A stretch of 64,000 nucleotides of DNA from Alphaproteobacteria bacterium. Its GTDB lineage: Bacteria; Myxococcota_A; UBA796; GCA-2862545. Below, piece after piece: positions 49,282-60,270 of the stretch. The first letter of the stretch is position 1, and each line of letters opens with the position of its first letter. The stretch covers positions 60,492 to 124,491 of the forward strand of contig JACKEO010000015.1 in assembly GCA_020632955.1 (NCBI GenBank), given 5' to 3'. The notes beneath the pieces were generated by a model. That model saw nothing but the letters and a program-made list of their open reading frames with translations, was not told where the DNA came from and made no database searches. The position numbers and the translations under genes are program-made.

Positions 49282-49784
49282 GGCTCGACGTCACCCTCGG
49301 CGGCCGCAGCCGCTCCGTCGACGTGGTCCGCACCGACGGCGGCTGGCGCGTCTGCCTCGACGACGGCCCGCCGATCGAGGTGCGCGGGCGCGCCCTCGAC
49401 GCGGTCACCTGGCAGCTCGCGCTCGGGCAGGCCGAGGCGCGCCGGCTGGAGGTGGCCCTCGACGGCGAGCGGGCCTTCGTGCTCGACGGCGTCCAGCCCC
49501 TGCAGGGCACCGTGGTGGACCCCCGCGCCCACCTGCTCGATCTCGCCGCCGGCGCCGGCCAGGGCGAGGTGCGCACCCAGATGCCGGGGGCGGTCGTGCG
49601 CATCCTGGTCGAGGCGGGTGCGGAGGTGGCCGAGGGCGCGGTGCTCCTCGTGGTCGAGGCCATGAAGATGGAGAACGAGTTCAAGGCGCCCTTCGCCGCC
49701 CGCGTGGTGGCGCTCCACGTGGAGGCGGGCGCTGCCGTCGAGGCGGGCGCGCTGCTCGTCCAGCTGGAGCCCCTCGAGGCCTGA
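49278..49784 (+). CDS. biotin carboxyl carrier protein
   Basis: A 168-residue protein with a C-terminal biotinyl domain: VVEAMKMENEFKAP holds the biotinylated Lys, and TQMPGAVVRILVEAGAEVAEG and VEAGAAVEAGALLVQLEP complete the lipoyl-like fold. The N-terminal part is a small extra domain. It carries carboxybiotin between the biotin carboxylase and the missing carboxyltransferase. It starts at GTG 49278, five bases after AGGAGG, and overlaps the upstream stop (GTGA). BirA encoded at 59503 would biotinylate it. Confidence 0.95.
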   Translation: MRLDVTLGGRSRSVDVVRTDGGWRVCLDDGPPIEVRGRALDAVTWQLALGQAEARRLEVALDGERAFVLDGVQPLQGTVVDPRAHLLDLAAGAGQGEVRTQMPGAVVRILVEAGAEVAEGAVLLVVEAMKMENEFKAPFAARVVALHVEAGAAVEAGALLVQLEPLEA

Positions 49785-49804
49785 GGCCGCCGGCCGGGCG
49801 CGCG

Positions 49805-49834
49805 TTGCGGTGCGCGGCGCGGGCGGGGTAGGGG
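49805..49834 (+). promoter_or_regulatory. predicted sigma70-type promoter of tatB
   Basis: TTGCGG (49805-49810) and TAGGGG (49829-49834), spacer 18, 25 bases before the start. It lies in the gap after the biotin carrier gene, so tatB-tatC could be a separate transcript. Confidence 0.45.
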
Positions 49835-49859
49835 CCCAGGAAGGATCGGTGAGCACGCG

Positions 49860-50309
49860 ATGTTCGGCTTGGGTCTCGGCGAGCTGCTCCTGATCGGTGT
49901 GGTGGCGCTCCTCGTGGTGGGGCCCGAGCACATCCCGCCGCTCATGCGCGACATCGGGCGCTTCGTGGGCCAGATGCGTCGCGCGGCCGACGATCTCCGC
50001 CGGGCCTTCGTGCTCGAGGCCGACCGCATGGACGAGGAGGACCGCCTCCGCAAGCTCAAGGCGCGCCGGGAGCAGGCCGATGCCGCGCGGAAGGAGGCCG
50101 AGGCGCAGACCGGTGGCCTGGCCCAGCCCGCGCCCGAGGTGGCGGCGGGCGCGCCCGCCGACGCGCAGACCGGTGGCCTGGCCCAGCCCGCGCCCGACGA
50201 CAGCGAGGTCCCCCCGGGCATGACGCCCGAGGAGTGGGCGAGCTACCCCAAGCACATCCGGGACCGGGTGCTCGCCCAGCGGCGCGCCCGGGACTCCGAC
50301 GACACCTGA
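49860..50309 (+). CDS. tatB: Sec-independent translocase subunit TatB (or TatA-like)
   Basis: A 149-residue protein with the TatA/B architecture: one membrane helix with MFGLGLGELLLIGVVALLVVGPE, then an amphipathic helix (HIPPLMRDIGRFVGQMRRAADDLRRAF). The Glu in GLGELLL and the long, charged tail favour TatB, which with TatC binds twin-arginine substrates. The tail contains a perfectly repeated 11-residue block (AQTGGLAQPAP twice) caused by a 35-base DNA repeat. tatC follows after 11 bases. No separate tatA is visible. Confidence 0.9.
   Translation: MFGLGLGELLLIGVVALLVVGPEHIPPLMRDIGRFVGQMRRAADDLRRAFVLEADRMDEEDRLRKLKARREQADAARKEAEAQTGGLAQPAPEVAAGAPADAQTGGLAQPAPDDSEVPPGMTPEEWASYPKHIRDRVLAQRRARDSDDT
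50103..50197 (+). repeat. 35-base direct repeat in the tatB tail
   Basis: A 35-base stretch beginning GCGCAGACCGGTGGCCTGGC occurs identically at 50103-50137 and 50163-50197 (period 60), in frame. It gives the duplicated AQTGGLAQPAP block in the protein tail. Confidence 0.9.
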
Positions 50310-50320
50310 CGGAGGTCTCG

Positions 50321-51205
50321 GTGGACGACGACGAGCCTCCGAAGCCGCCCGACGCGGCCGCGCCCGCGGATCCGCCCGGCAAGGCGCACCGCGACGCGGA
50401 GCTCCGTCGGCTGCGCGAGGAGCGTGAGGCCGAGCGCCTGCAGGCCCAGCTCGACGAGCTCGAGGCCTCGCGCATGCCGTTGATGGACCACCTCGTCGAG
50501 CTGCGGAACCGGGTGATGTACGCCACGGGCGCGCTCATCCTCGGCAGCCTCGTGGGGCTGGCCTACGCCCAGCAGTTCTTCGACGTGCTGCGCATGCCCT
50601 TCGTCGACGCCTGCCAGGACGCCGGCCTCGTCTGCAAGATCGTGCTGATGAAGAACCCCTTCGAGGGCGTCTTCACCTACTTCAAGCTGGCGCTGCTCTC
50701 GGGCGCGCTGCTCGCCTCGCCGGTGGTCTTCTACCAGGTGTGGGCCTTCGTGGCGCCGGGCCTCTACAAGACCGAGCGGCGCGTGGTCTTCCCCCTGGCG
50801 GTGTCGTCGGCCACGCTCTTCCTGATGGGCGCGGCCTTCTGCTTCTACGTGATGCTGCCCTTCGCCTTCCCGTTCTTCATCCAGGTCCTCGGGCCCGAGA
50901 TCGAGTCCACCATCTCGGCCGACGGCTACCTGTCGTCGCTGGTGTCGATGCTGCTGGCCTTCGGCGCGTCCTTCCAGCTGCCGGTGGTGATCTTCTTCAT
51001 GGCCAGCGCCGGCCTCGTCGATCACCGCGACCTGCTCAAGGGCTTCCGCTACGCGGTGGTGGCCATCTTCGCGTTCGCCGCCGTGATCACGCCGCCGGAC
51101 CCGCTCACGCAGGCGCTGCTCGCCATGCCCCTCATCCTGCTCTACGGCGTGGGCATCGGGGTGGCGTGGCTGGTGTCGACGAAGAAGCGGCCTCCAGCGC
51201 CGTAG
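50321..51205 (+). CDS. tatC: Sec-independent protein translocase subunit TatC
   Basis: A 294-residue TatC with six membrane helices. The N-terminal signature MPLMDHLVELRNRVMYA is close to the family MSFLEHLxELRxR motif, and the conserved FYQVWAFVAPGLYKTERR and AAVITPPDPLTQALLAMPL follow. It starts at GTG 50321 after GGAGG (five bases), and has a 40-residue charged N-terminal extension compared with most TatC. TatC is the receptor for twin-arginine signal peptides in the inner membrane. It converges with the TonB-like gene (12-base gap). Confidence 0.96.
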   Translation: MDDDEPPKPPDAAAPADPPGKAHRDAELRRLREEREAERLQAQLDELEASRMPLMDHLVELRNRVMYATGALILGSLVGLAYAQQFFDVLRMPFVDACQDAGLVCKIVLMKNPFEGVFTYFKLALLSGALLASPVVFYQVWAFVAPGLYKTERRVVFPLAVSSATLFLMGAAFCFYVMLPFAFPFFIQVLGPEIESTISADGYLSSLVSMLLAFGASFQLPVVIFFMASAGLVDHRDLLKGFRYAVVAIFAFAAVITPPDPLTQALLAMPLILLYGVGIGVAWLVSTKKRPPAP

Positions 51206-51217
51206 GGGCCCGCAGCG

Positions 51218-52306
51218 CTACCGCGGGCTCTTCAGCAGGCCCGGGAACTGCACGCCGGCGCGTGGATCGACGCCGTCGTAGCGCAGGGAGGCCTGCCCCA
51301 GGCGCACCGTGAAGGTCATGTCGGGCAGGTAGATGCGGCCGTCGGGCTCGATGAGCCCCTCGGGCGGGTTGGGGAAGGGGCCCGCCACCCGGAAGGCCTG
51401 CACCACCGCGCCGTCGAGCTCGGGGCTGCTGGACTCCAGGGTGACCTCGACGAGCTCGAGCGCGCCGTAGCCGTCGAGGATGACCTCCACGCCGGTCATG
51501 TAGGACGACTTCACCAGGCGGACGCCCGGTGGCAGGTTGTCGACGTTCTGCTTCCAGTAGAAGTTCACCAGGCGACGGATGCGGTTGAGGTAGCTGGCGT
51601 AGAGGTACTCCTTGGCGTTGAGCGCCACCTCCTCGCCCTCCTTCTCGTCCAGGAGGTCGTTCTGGGGCGCGCCGCGCACGTCGGAGGCCTCGTGGGCGGA
51701 GGGCACGGGGGCCTGCAGGCCCTCGCGGTTCGTGACGGCCCACGGGGAGGGCAGGGACGACAGGTCGCCGTCCCGGGCGGGGTCGAAGCGGTCGTTGCCC
51801 ACCTGGGCGCCGGTGGAGGGCTTGTCGACGTCGAGGTCGACCAGATCCTCCTGCTCGAGCTTCTGCTCCTCGCTCCACTGGTTCGACAGCACCTCGGGGT
51901 TGACCTCGAAGAGCTCGGTGCGGCTCTCCTCGGGCACGGTGTGGTCGTGCTCGGCCAGGTAGTCGGCCTCGTCGGGCTCCTGCTCGTCCTTCGGCTCGGG
52001 GAGCTCCACGATCTGCCCGTCGGGCTCGGGGTCCTCCTCGTCGGGGGGCTGCAGCGCGTCCTCCTCCTCCTGCGGCTGGACGATGACCAGGCGCAGGGGG
52101 GCGGAGCGGTGGTGGGTCTGGGCGAAGAGGGGCACCATCGCGTCGCCCACGGCCCCGACCACCACGTGCACCAGCACCGCGGGCAGGAGGAAGGGCCAGA
52201 GGCGGGAGAGGCCCGAGCGCGGCGCGCGGGCGCGCTCCTCCCAGGCGGACCGCGGCGCCTGGCGTTCCCGCCCGCCGCGCACGCGACCGCCGCTCCGCAC
52301 CGGCAT
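51218..52306 (-). CDS. TonB-like energy-transduction or periplasmic-spanning protein
   Basis: A 362-residue protein with a basic N-terminus, one membrane helix near residues 33-55 (FLLPAVLVHVVVGAVGDAMVP), then an acidic, Glu/Asp/Pro-rich periplasmic spacer and a C-terminal domain with the TonB-like order of strands (VKSSYMTGVEVILDGYGALELVEVTL, LDGAVVQAFRVAGPFPNPP). TonB links inner-membrane energy to outer-membrane receptors. Here the spacer and C-terminus fit, but no ExbB/ExbD genes are adjacent. It starts at ATG 52306 and converges with tatC. Confidence 0.75.
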   Translation of the reverse strand: MPVRSGGRVRGGRERQAPRSAWEERARAPRSGLSRLWPFLLPAVLVHVVVGAVGDAMVPLFAQTHHRSAPLRLVIVQPQEEEDALQPPDEEDPEPDGQIVELPEPKDEQEPDEADYLAEHDHTVPEESRTELFEVNPEVLSNQWSEEQKLEQEDLVDLDVDKPSTGAQVGNDRFDPARDGDLSSLPSPWAVTNREGLQAPVPSAHEASDVRGAPQNDLLDEKEGEEVALNAKEYLYASYLNRIRRLVNFYWKQNVDNLPPGVRLVKSSYMTGVEVILDGYGALELVEVTLESSSPELDGAVVQAFRVAGPFPNPPEGLIEPDGRIYLPDMTFTVRLGQASLRYDGVDPRAGVQFPGLLKSPR

Positions 52307-52466
52307 GGATCGTCCCTGGCTTCGCGAGGTACGGGACACCACTCCTCCAGCGGTAGCATAGCGCCCACCGCGTCGCCGCCCAGGCCCCTTCGCGCTGCGC
52401 GCGAGCTGGCCCACCCCCCCGGAGCGCCCCCTGCCGCCGCGCCCCTCCGGCCGCCTCGACCTCGCC

Positions 52467-52937
52467 GTGGTGCCCGCTGATCCCGACGCCCGCCCGGCAT
52501 GGTCCGGGGCGTGGGAGACGGGCATCGCGCGTGGGTGGTGGGGGGCCGACGGGTGGGCGGGCCCCCAGGCCGGGCAGCTCGTCGGGGGCGGCTTCGTGCG
52601 TGTTCGCCGGGAGGAGGGGGCTCGCCCGCACTTCGTGGCCAACGGCCAGGGGGGCTTCCAGGTCCGCTGTCCTCGCACGGGAGCGCCCGTCGTCGAGGGC
52701 TTCGGGTCCGCGCTCACCGCATGGCGGGACGGGGGGCCGCGACGCCTGGACTGTCCGGCGTGTGGGGAGGTGCACGACCTCGCGCGGCTGGACTTCCGTC
52801 CTCCCGCGGCCTTCGCCTGGGGGGTGCTGCACCTGGCCGACGTGGGGGCGGCCCACCTGGAGGAGGAGGCCGAGGCAGCGCTCAGCGCGGTCCTCGGCCC
52901 GATCCGGGTGATCGCGCGGCGGGTCCCTCGGGGTTAG
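52467..52937 (+). CDS. hypothetical protein with partial zinc-ribbon motif
   Basis: A 156-residue protein I cannot place in a family. The N-terminal half is Trp/Gly-rich (ARGWWGADGWAGPQAGQLVGGG). The middle has RCPRTGAP and then DCPACGEVHDL about 35 residues later, giving three Cys and one His that could hold zinc as a loose ribbon. A hydrophobic stretch (AAFAWGVLHLADVGAAHL) follows. The start is probably GTG 52467, but the frame extends upstream without an ordinary start codon. It is divergent from the TonB-like gene. Function unknown. Confidence 0.6.
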   Translation: MVPADPDARPAWSGAWETGIARGWWGADGWAGPQAGQLVGGGFVRVRREEGARPHFVANGQGGFQVRCPRTGAPVVEGFGSALTAWRDGGPRRLDCPACGEVHDLARLDFRPPAAFAWGVLHLADVGAAHLEEEAEAALSAVLGPIRVIARRVPRG

Positions 52938-52960
52938 TCCGGCGCCCTCCAGGAGTGTGC

Positions 52961-53374
52961 ATGTCCGCCATCCGCCACCAGGTCTCGGTCGACGCCTCGA
53001 GCAGGACGGTGTGGACGGCGCTCACCACCGAGGCGGGGGTCACCGGCTGGTGGGCCGAGACGGCGCGCATCGACGCCCGCGACGGCGGTCGCATCGTGCT
53101 CTCCACCCGCATCGGCGACGCGCTCGTCGAGGAGCGCGGCATCTTCCACCAGGTGCGTCCCACGCGTACGCTCGAGATCACCTGGGACTCGGTGGGCACC
53201 AGCCCCACGCGCGGCGCGAAGCTCCAGCTCCAGGTGGGCCGGGGCGACGGCGAGACGAAGGTGCACGTGGTGCTGTCGGGCGGCGAGGGCCTCGAGGACG
53301 AGGAGACGCGCGCCCAGGTCGACGAGTTCTGGAAGGGGGCGTTGCTGCGCCTCCGCGACGTCCTCGAGGCCTGA
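52961..53374 (+). CDS. SRPBCC (AHSA1-like) domain protein
   Basis: A 137-residue protein of the START/SRPBCC fold, like AHSA1 and SRPBCC polyketide cyclases. The start IRHQVSVDASSRTVWTALTTEAGVTGWW is characteristic, and RTLEITWDS and VVLSGGEGLEDEETRAQVDEFWKGALLRL follow. These proteins bind hydrophobic ligands or act as chaperone co-factors. It starts at ATG 52961, five bases after AGGAG, with a TAGTCC hexamer 26 bases upstream. The ligand is unknown. Confidence 0.85.
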   Translation: MSAIRHQVSVDASSRTVWTALTTEAGVTGWWAETARIDARDGGRIVLSTRIGDALVEERGIFHQVRPTRTLEITWDSVGTSPTRGAKLQLQVGRGDGETKVHVVLSGGEGLEDEETRAQVDEFWKGALLRLRDVLEA

Positions 53375-53529
53375 TCGCGGCCCCAGGCACGGCCGATCCT
53401 TCGTTGCTTGGCGTCGTCCCTCGGTCACGTGTGTCGTGACACGCTCGCTCGGTCCTCTGCCTGCGCGCCTCGTCTCGGCCGCGCCTGGAACCGCGGTGTC
53501 GGCCCCAGGCCCGGCCCCCCAGACGCGAA

Positions 53530-53563
53530 GGCCCGGGTGACCGTTGGGGCGGTCACCCGGGCC
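53530..53563 (-). terminator. strong hairpin after the minus-strand envelope gene
   Basis: A 13-bp perfect stem, GGCCCGGGTGACC with its complement, around an eight-base loop, 34 bases past the stop of the gene at 53597. Reading on the minus strand it is followed by TTCGCGTCT, a modest T-rich tail. It may also end the plus-strand transcript from 53374. Confidence 0.65.
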
Positions 53564-53596
53564 CGGGCGTCCGAGGACGCCCTCTCCACGCAGCGC

Positions 53597-54397
53597 TCAG
53601 CGCAGCGCGAGCTTGGTGTCGCTGCCGGTGGTGCGACGGCGTGCGGTCTTGCCGCCCGTCTCGAAGGCACCCCAGTAGAGCAGGCCGAAGCCCACCGACG
53701 TGTCGGTCCCGGCCACGCTGAAGAGGGCCGCGGGCGTCAGGCTGTGCATGCCGTTGTTGTCCAGGTACACGGTGACGCCCGGGTTCACGCCCACGCCCCA
53801 GCCCACGTCGTCCTCGCCGTCGCCGTCGAGGTCGCCGGCGTTGATGGTGACGGACGGGTTGACCTCGACGAAGGCCGAGATGCGGTCGTTGATGATGTAC
53901 TCGGGCACGAGCACGCCGAAGACGCCGCCGGCATCGAAGCCCGCGTTGCCCACGGTGAAGGCCCAGCCGGCGTTGTACGTGAAGGCGAAGTGCTCGTAGG
54001 CGGCGACGCCGTGGTACTCGAGCGCCAGGTCCACGCTCTCGTTCAGGTTGCCGCTGTCGTCGAGCGGCGTCCAGAAGACGTGGAAGCCGAAGATGGCGTA
54101 GTCGTTGATGATGCCGCGGGGCATCACCTCGAGGGCCCCCAGCGAGGCGCCGGCGGGGCCCACGCCGCTGCCGAAGGCGGCGGTGGCGCCGAAGAGGACG
54201 TCGAAGTGGTCGGTGGCGCCCACCCACACGTAGGGCGACACGCGGAAGGTGCCGTCAGGATCGACGAAGAAGTAGGGATCGAAGACGACGGTCTTGTCGC
54301 CGGTGGCGGTGCCCCAGGGGGTGAAGCCCCCGGCGTGCGCCACGGGAGACGCCAGCGTGGCCAGGGCGAGCGCGGTCCATCCGATCACCTGCTTCAT
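53597..54397 (-). CDS. exported beta-rich outer-membrane-type protein
   Basis: A 266-residue protein with a normal signal peptide (MKQVIGWTALALATLASPVAHA). The mature part consists of about ten short alternating hydrophobic strands (TVVFDPYFFVDPDGTFRVSPYVWVGATDHFDVLFGATAAF and so on), with aromatic residues at the ends, as in an outer-membrane beta-barrel. It contains a DLDGDGEDDVGWG loop, which could bind calcium. It starts at ATG 54397 after GAGGTG and ends before a strong hairpin. It does not match a family I can name. Confidence 0.65.
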   Translation of the reverse strand: MKQVIGWTALALATLASPVAHAGGFTPWGTATGDKTVVFDPYFFVDPDGTFRVSPYVWVGATDHFDVLFGATAAFGSGVGPAGASLGALEVMPRGIINDYAIFGFHVFWTPLDDSGNLNESVDLALEYHGVAAYEHFAFTYNAGWAFTVGNAGFDAGGVFGVLVPEYIINDRISAFVEVNPSVTINAGDLDGDGEDDVGWGVGVNPGVTVYLDNNGMHSLTPAALFSVAGTDTSVGFGLLYWGAFETGGKTARRRTTGSDTKLALR

Positions 54398-54574
54398 GTT
54401 CACCTCGTCGAGTCGGTCCCGGGGGACCTCGTGGGTTGGAGCGCGGCTTCCCGCGCGAAGGTCGCCAGCGTGGGGCTGCCGGCGAGCGGGCGCGCAAAGC
54501 ACGCCGCGTGCCATTCCCGTGTCACGATGCAAGGCAGACTTCTGTGGAGGGGGCGCAGCGATCCACGACAGGCA

Positions 54575-54621
54575 CCTACGAAAATGTAGGAAACTCAAAT
54601 CATGAACTACATGGACGTAGG
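54575..54621. promoter_or_regulatory. pair of matched palindromes, possible operator
   Basis: CCTAC-N6-GTAGG at 54575-54590 and CTAC-N6-GTAG at 54607-54620 have centres 31 bases apart, about three helical turns. Both are followed by GAA, giving GTAGGAA at 54586 and 54617. They lie in a locally AT-rich patch of an otherwise GC-rich region between divergent genes (54397 minus and 54692 plus). The arrangement is typical of a dimeric regulator binding two sites, but the regulator is unknown. Confidence 0.5.
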
Positions 54622-54691
54622 AATGTGACCCCGTCGCTCAGACCGGGTGCGACCGCTGCGCGGCGAGGTAGGGTGGCGGCACGGAGGCCGC

Positions 54692-55930
54692 ATGGAGACG
54701 GACGACCCGCGGGCGTCGCTGGGCGCCAGGTCGGTGAGCGAGCGCTGCGCCGCGGCGCGGGATCTGGCCCGCCACGGCGGGTGGGACGACCTGCCCGAGC
54801 TCGTGGCGCGCGGCTGGACCGACCCGAGCATGCCGGTGCGTCTCTACGCGGCGGCGGCGGCGGCCGACATCCTCGGGCGTCGGCGTGGCGCGGTGGGCCA
54901 GGACACGCTGTCGTCGGAGGAGGAGGCGCAGACCCTGCGGTGGGCCTTCGGCGGGGATCCCGGCGAGAACCCGTCCATGCTCATGCTCGCGGCGCCGGTG
55001 CAGTCCGAGGACTGCTTCCGCCGGCTGGCGCGGGTGGTGCGCGATCCGCGCAGCGACGTCCGTCTGGGCGTGGTCACGGCGGTGCGGCGCATGGCCCTGT
55101 CGGCCACGGCGGAGCGCGAGCGCATCGGGGCGGCCATCCAGGGCTGGTTCGCCGACGAGAAGGTCCCCGACGACACCCGCGGGGAGCTCGCGCGGCTGGT
55201 GGGCGAGGCCGGCTTCCACGGCCTGCGCGATCAGGTGCTCGCGGTGCGTCGCCGCGGCGAGGCCGTGGCCGAGCTGGCCGACGAGGCCCTCGACCGCCTC
55301 GACCGGCGCAAGGATCCCGCCACCTGGCGCGGGGTGTGGCGGTCCGACGGCCTCGACGTCTTCGAGCTGGCCCTCGGGCCGCGCGACGATCGGCTGGCGG
55401 TGAGCGACGGGGGCTCCTGGTTCGAGGGCGGCGGCCCGCGGGTGCTCGCCGTGGGCCCCGAGGGCGCCACGCTCGACGGTGCGCCCGCGGCGCTGGTGTG
55501 GGCCACGCCGCTGGGCACCCACGCACCGCTGCTGGCGCTGCAGGCCGCCGGGCGCACCTGGTGGGGCGTGCCCGCCGAGGAGGCCCCCGACGTGCTGGAG
55601 GCGCGCTGGCAGCAGCTCGCGGGCTTCGACGTGGCGGGGCGTCGTGCGTTGCGCGCGTGGGCGGACGGTCTCGAGGGCGCGGCGGGTCAGCGGGCCCAGA
55701 TCATCGCCACCTGGCTCGCCGGCGATCTCGAGGCCGCCCTGGAGCTGGTCGACGGCCCCATGCGGCGCAAGCGCCCCCGCATCGATCTGTTCTGGTGGCG
55801 CGGCCGCGTGCTCGCCGACCTCGGGCGCGCCGACGAGGCACGGGAGGATCTCGCCGCCTTCCTCGACAAGGCGAAGGGCGACGCGCCCTTCGTGCCGGAG
55901 GCGCAGGCCCTCCTGGCCGAGCTCGGCTGA
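54692..55930 (+). CDS. HEAT-like repeat protein
   Basis: A 412-residue protein. The first 230 residues are helical repeats of HEAT type (SVSERCAAARDLARHGGWDDLPELVARGW, ESDVRLGVVTAVRRMAL-like units), ending in a mixed alpha/beta piece with Trp/Gly motifs, and a short TPR-like tail (FWWRGRVLADLGRADEAREDLAAFLD). It starts at ATG 54692, five bases after GGAGG (54683-54687). A TAGGGT hexamer lies 23 bases upstream. I recognise no catalytic motif. It is 64 bases before valS on the same strand. Confidence 0.7.
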   Translation: METDDPRASLGARSVSERCAAARDLARHGGWDDLPELVARGWTDPSMPVRLYAAAAAADILGRRRGAVGQDTLSSEEEAQTLRWAFGGDPGENPSMLMLAAPVQSEDCFRRLARVVRDPRSDVRLGVVTAVRRMALSATAERERIGAAIQGWFADEKVPDDTRGELARLVGEAGFHGLRDQVLAVRRRGEAVAELADEALDRLDRRKDPATWRGVWRSDGLDVFELALGPRDDRLAVSDGGSWFEGGGPRVLAVGPEGATLDGAPAALVWATPLGTHAPLLALQAAGRTWWGVPAEEAPDVLEARWQQLAGFDVAGRRALRAWADGLEGAAGQRAQIIATWLAGDLEAALELVDGPMRRKRPRIDLFWWRGRVLADLGRADEAREDLAAFLDKAKGDAPFVPEAQALLAELG

Positions 55931-55994
55931 CCACGGGCTGGCGAGGGCTCCGGGGCCGGCCGGCGGTTAGGGCTGCGGCCCCCGCGGAGACCCC

Positions 55995-58660
<2,666 letters not shown>

Positions 58661-58664
<4 letters not shown>

Positions 58665-59506
58665 ACCTCGCCGACCGCATCGCCGCCGCACTGGACGAGG
58701 ACCTCGGTCCCGGCGATCTCACCACCGAGGCCTGCATCGACGCGGCCGCGATGGGCAAGGGCACCCTCATCGCCAAGCAGCGCGTCGTGGTGAGCGGCCA
58801 CGCGGCCGCCAAGGCGGCCTTCGAGGAGGCGGCCCGCCGCTACGGCGCCTTCCTCGTCTACCAGGCGCAGGTCCCCGACGGCAGCGTCGTGGCCCCGGGC
58901 ACGGCGCTGGCCACCGTGAACGGCAGCCTCCGCGCCATCCTCGTGGGGGAGCGCCTCGCGCTCAACCTGCTCATGCGCATGTGCGGCATCGCCAGCCACG
59001 TGCGCCGCACGCTGCAGGACGTCCCGCACACCACCTTCCGCGCGGTCGACACCCGCAAGACCACCCCCCTCTGGCGCGACCTGGAGAAGGCCGCCGTGCG
59101 GGACGGTGGGGGGCACAACCACCGCTTCGGGCTCTTCGACGGCGTGCTGATCAAGGACAACCACATCGCGGCCGTGGGCGGCATCGGGCCGGCGGTCGAG
59201 CGCGTGCGCTCGCGGGTGCACCACCTGGTGCGGGTGCAGGTGGAGGTGGGCGATCAGGCCGAGCTCGCCGAGGCCCTCGATGCCGGCGCCGACGGCGTGC
59301 TGCTCGACAACATGGACGACGCGGCCATCGCCGCCTGCCTCGATCTGGTCCGCACCCGCTGGCCGGAGGCCTTCGTCGAGGCCTCGGGGAACATGGACGC
59401 GGGGCGGCTCGCCAGCCTGGCCGAGGTGGGGCTCGACGTGGTGAGCGTGGGCGGCTTCGTGCACCAGGCCACCTGGGCCGATCTGTCCCTGCGGGTGGCC
59501 TCCTGA
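58661..59506 (+). CDS. nadC: nicotinate-nucleotide diphosphorylase (QPRTase)
   Basis: A 281-residue QPRTase. N-terminal DEDLGPGDLTTEACID, then NLLMRMCGIASHVRRTL and VDTRKTTPLWRDLEKAAVRDGGGHNHRFGLFDGVLIKDNHI are all family blocks; the catalytic Lys and Arg are in these. VEASGN and LDVVSVGGFVH complete it. It converts quinolinate and PRPP into nicotinate mononucleotide for NAD. It starts at ATG 58661 overlapping the valS stop, and its own stop overlaps the next gene at CTGA. nadA and nadB are not in the window. Confidence 0.97.
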
Positions 59507-60270
59507 TCGATCCGGACCACCTCCAGCAGCTCGCCCGGGCCCGCGGCATCCGGGTGCCGGTGTGGGTCCCCGAGACCACCTCCACCCAGGACGCCGTCCG
59601 CACCTGGGCGCGCGCCCGTCGACCCGCCGGCTCGGCGCTGGTGGCCGAGCACCAGACCGAGGGGCGCGGACGCCTCGGCAGGAGCTGGGTGGCGCCGGCC
59701 GGGCAGGCGGTGCTGCTGTCGGTGCTGCTGCGCCCGCAGCTGCCGCCCGACCGCCTGGGCCTGCTGCCGCTGGCCGCCGCGGTGGGCGTGCGCATCGCCA
59801 CCCACGGCCGGCTCGGCATCAAGTGGCCGAACGACCTGCTCGCGCCCGACGGACGCAAGGTGGCGGGCATCCTCGCCGAGTCCGAGATCGAGGCCGGCAG
59901 CGTGGCCTGGGTGGTGGTGGGCGTGGGCCTCAACCTCCGTGGCGTGCCGGCCGAGGTGGGCACCGCGGCCTGTCTCGACGAGCTGGGCCCGCCGCTGCGC
60001 AAGGAGGACCTCGCCATCGACGTGCTCGCGTCGGTGCAGCGGTGGACGGCCCTGGTGGAGACCGCGCCCGAGCGCGTGCTCCAGGCCTGGCGGCGCGGCA
60101 GCGTCACCCTGGGGCGCCGCGTGCGCGTGGGCGCGCAGACCGGGGTGGCAGAGGACGTGGCGCCCGACGGCGCCTTGTGGCTACGCAGGGACGACGGCGA
60201 GCGCACCCGCGTGGTCGCCGGCGACGTCGAGATCGAGCCGTCGTCCTGGTCCGAGGAGCCCGAGGCATGA
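59503..60270 (+). CDS. birA: biotin-[acetyl-CoA-carboxylase] ligase, class I
   Basis: A 255-residue biotin protein ligase without a DNA-binding domain (class I). Motifs: VPETTSTQDAV (biotin-binding start), QTEGRGRLGRSW (the GRGRxxR biotinyl-AMP loop), KWPNDLLAPDGRKVAGILAE and VVVGVGLNL. It attaches biotin to the BCCP Lys, probably that at 49278. No ATG/GTG/TTG lies early enough: the first normal one, GTG 59554, would remove the N-terminal 17 residues. CTG 59503 overlaps the nadC stop as CTGA and has GGTGG nearby, so I start there. It is followed by the lgt-like gene. Confidence 0.9.
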   Translation: MIDPDHLQQLARARGIRVPVWVPETTSTQDAVRTWARARRPAGSALVAEHQTEGRGRLGRSWVAPAGQAVLLSVLLRPQLPPDRLGLLPLAAAVGVRIATHGRLGIKWPNDLLAPDGRKVAGILAESEIEAGSVAWVVVGVGLNLRGVPAEVGTAACLDELGPPLRKEDLAIDVLASVQRWTALVETAPERVLQAWRRGSVTLGRRVRVGAQTGVAEDVAPDGALWLRRDDGERTRVVAGDVEIEPSSWSEEPEA

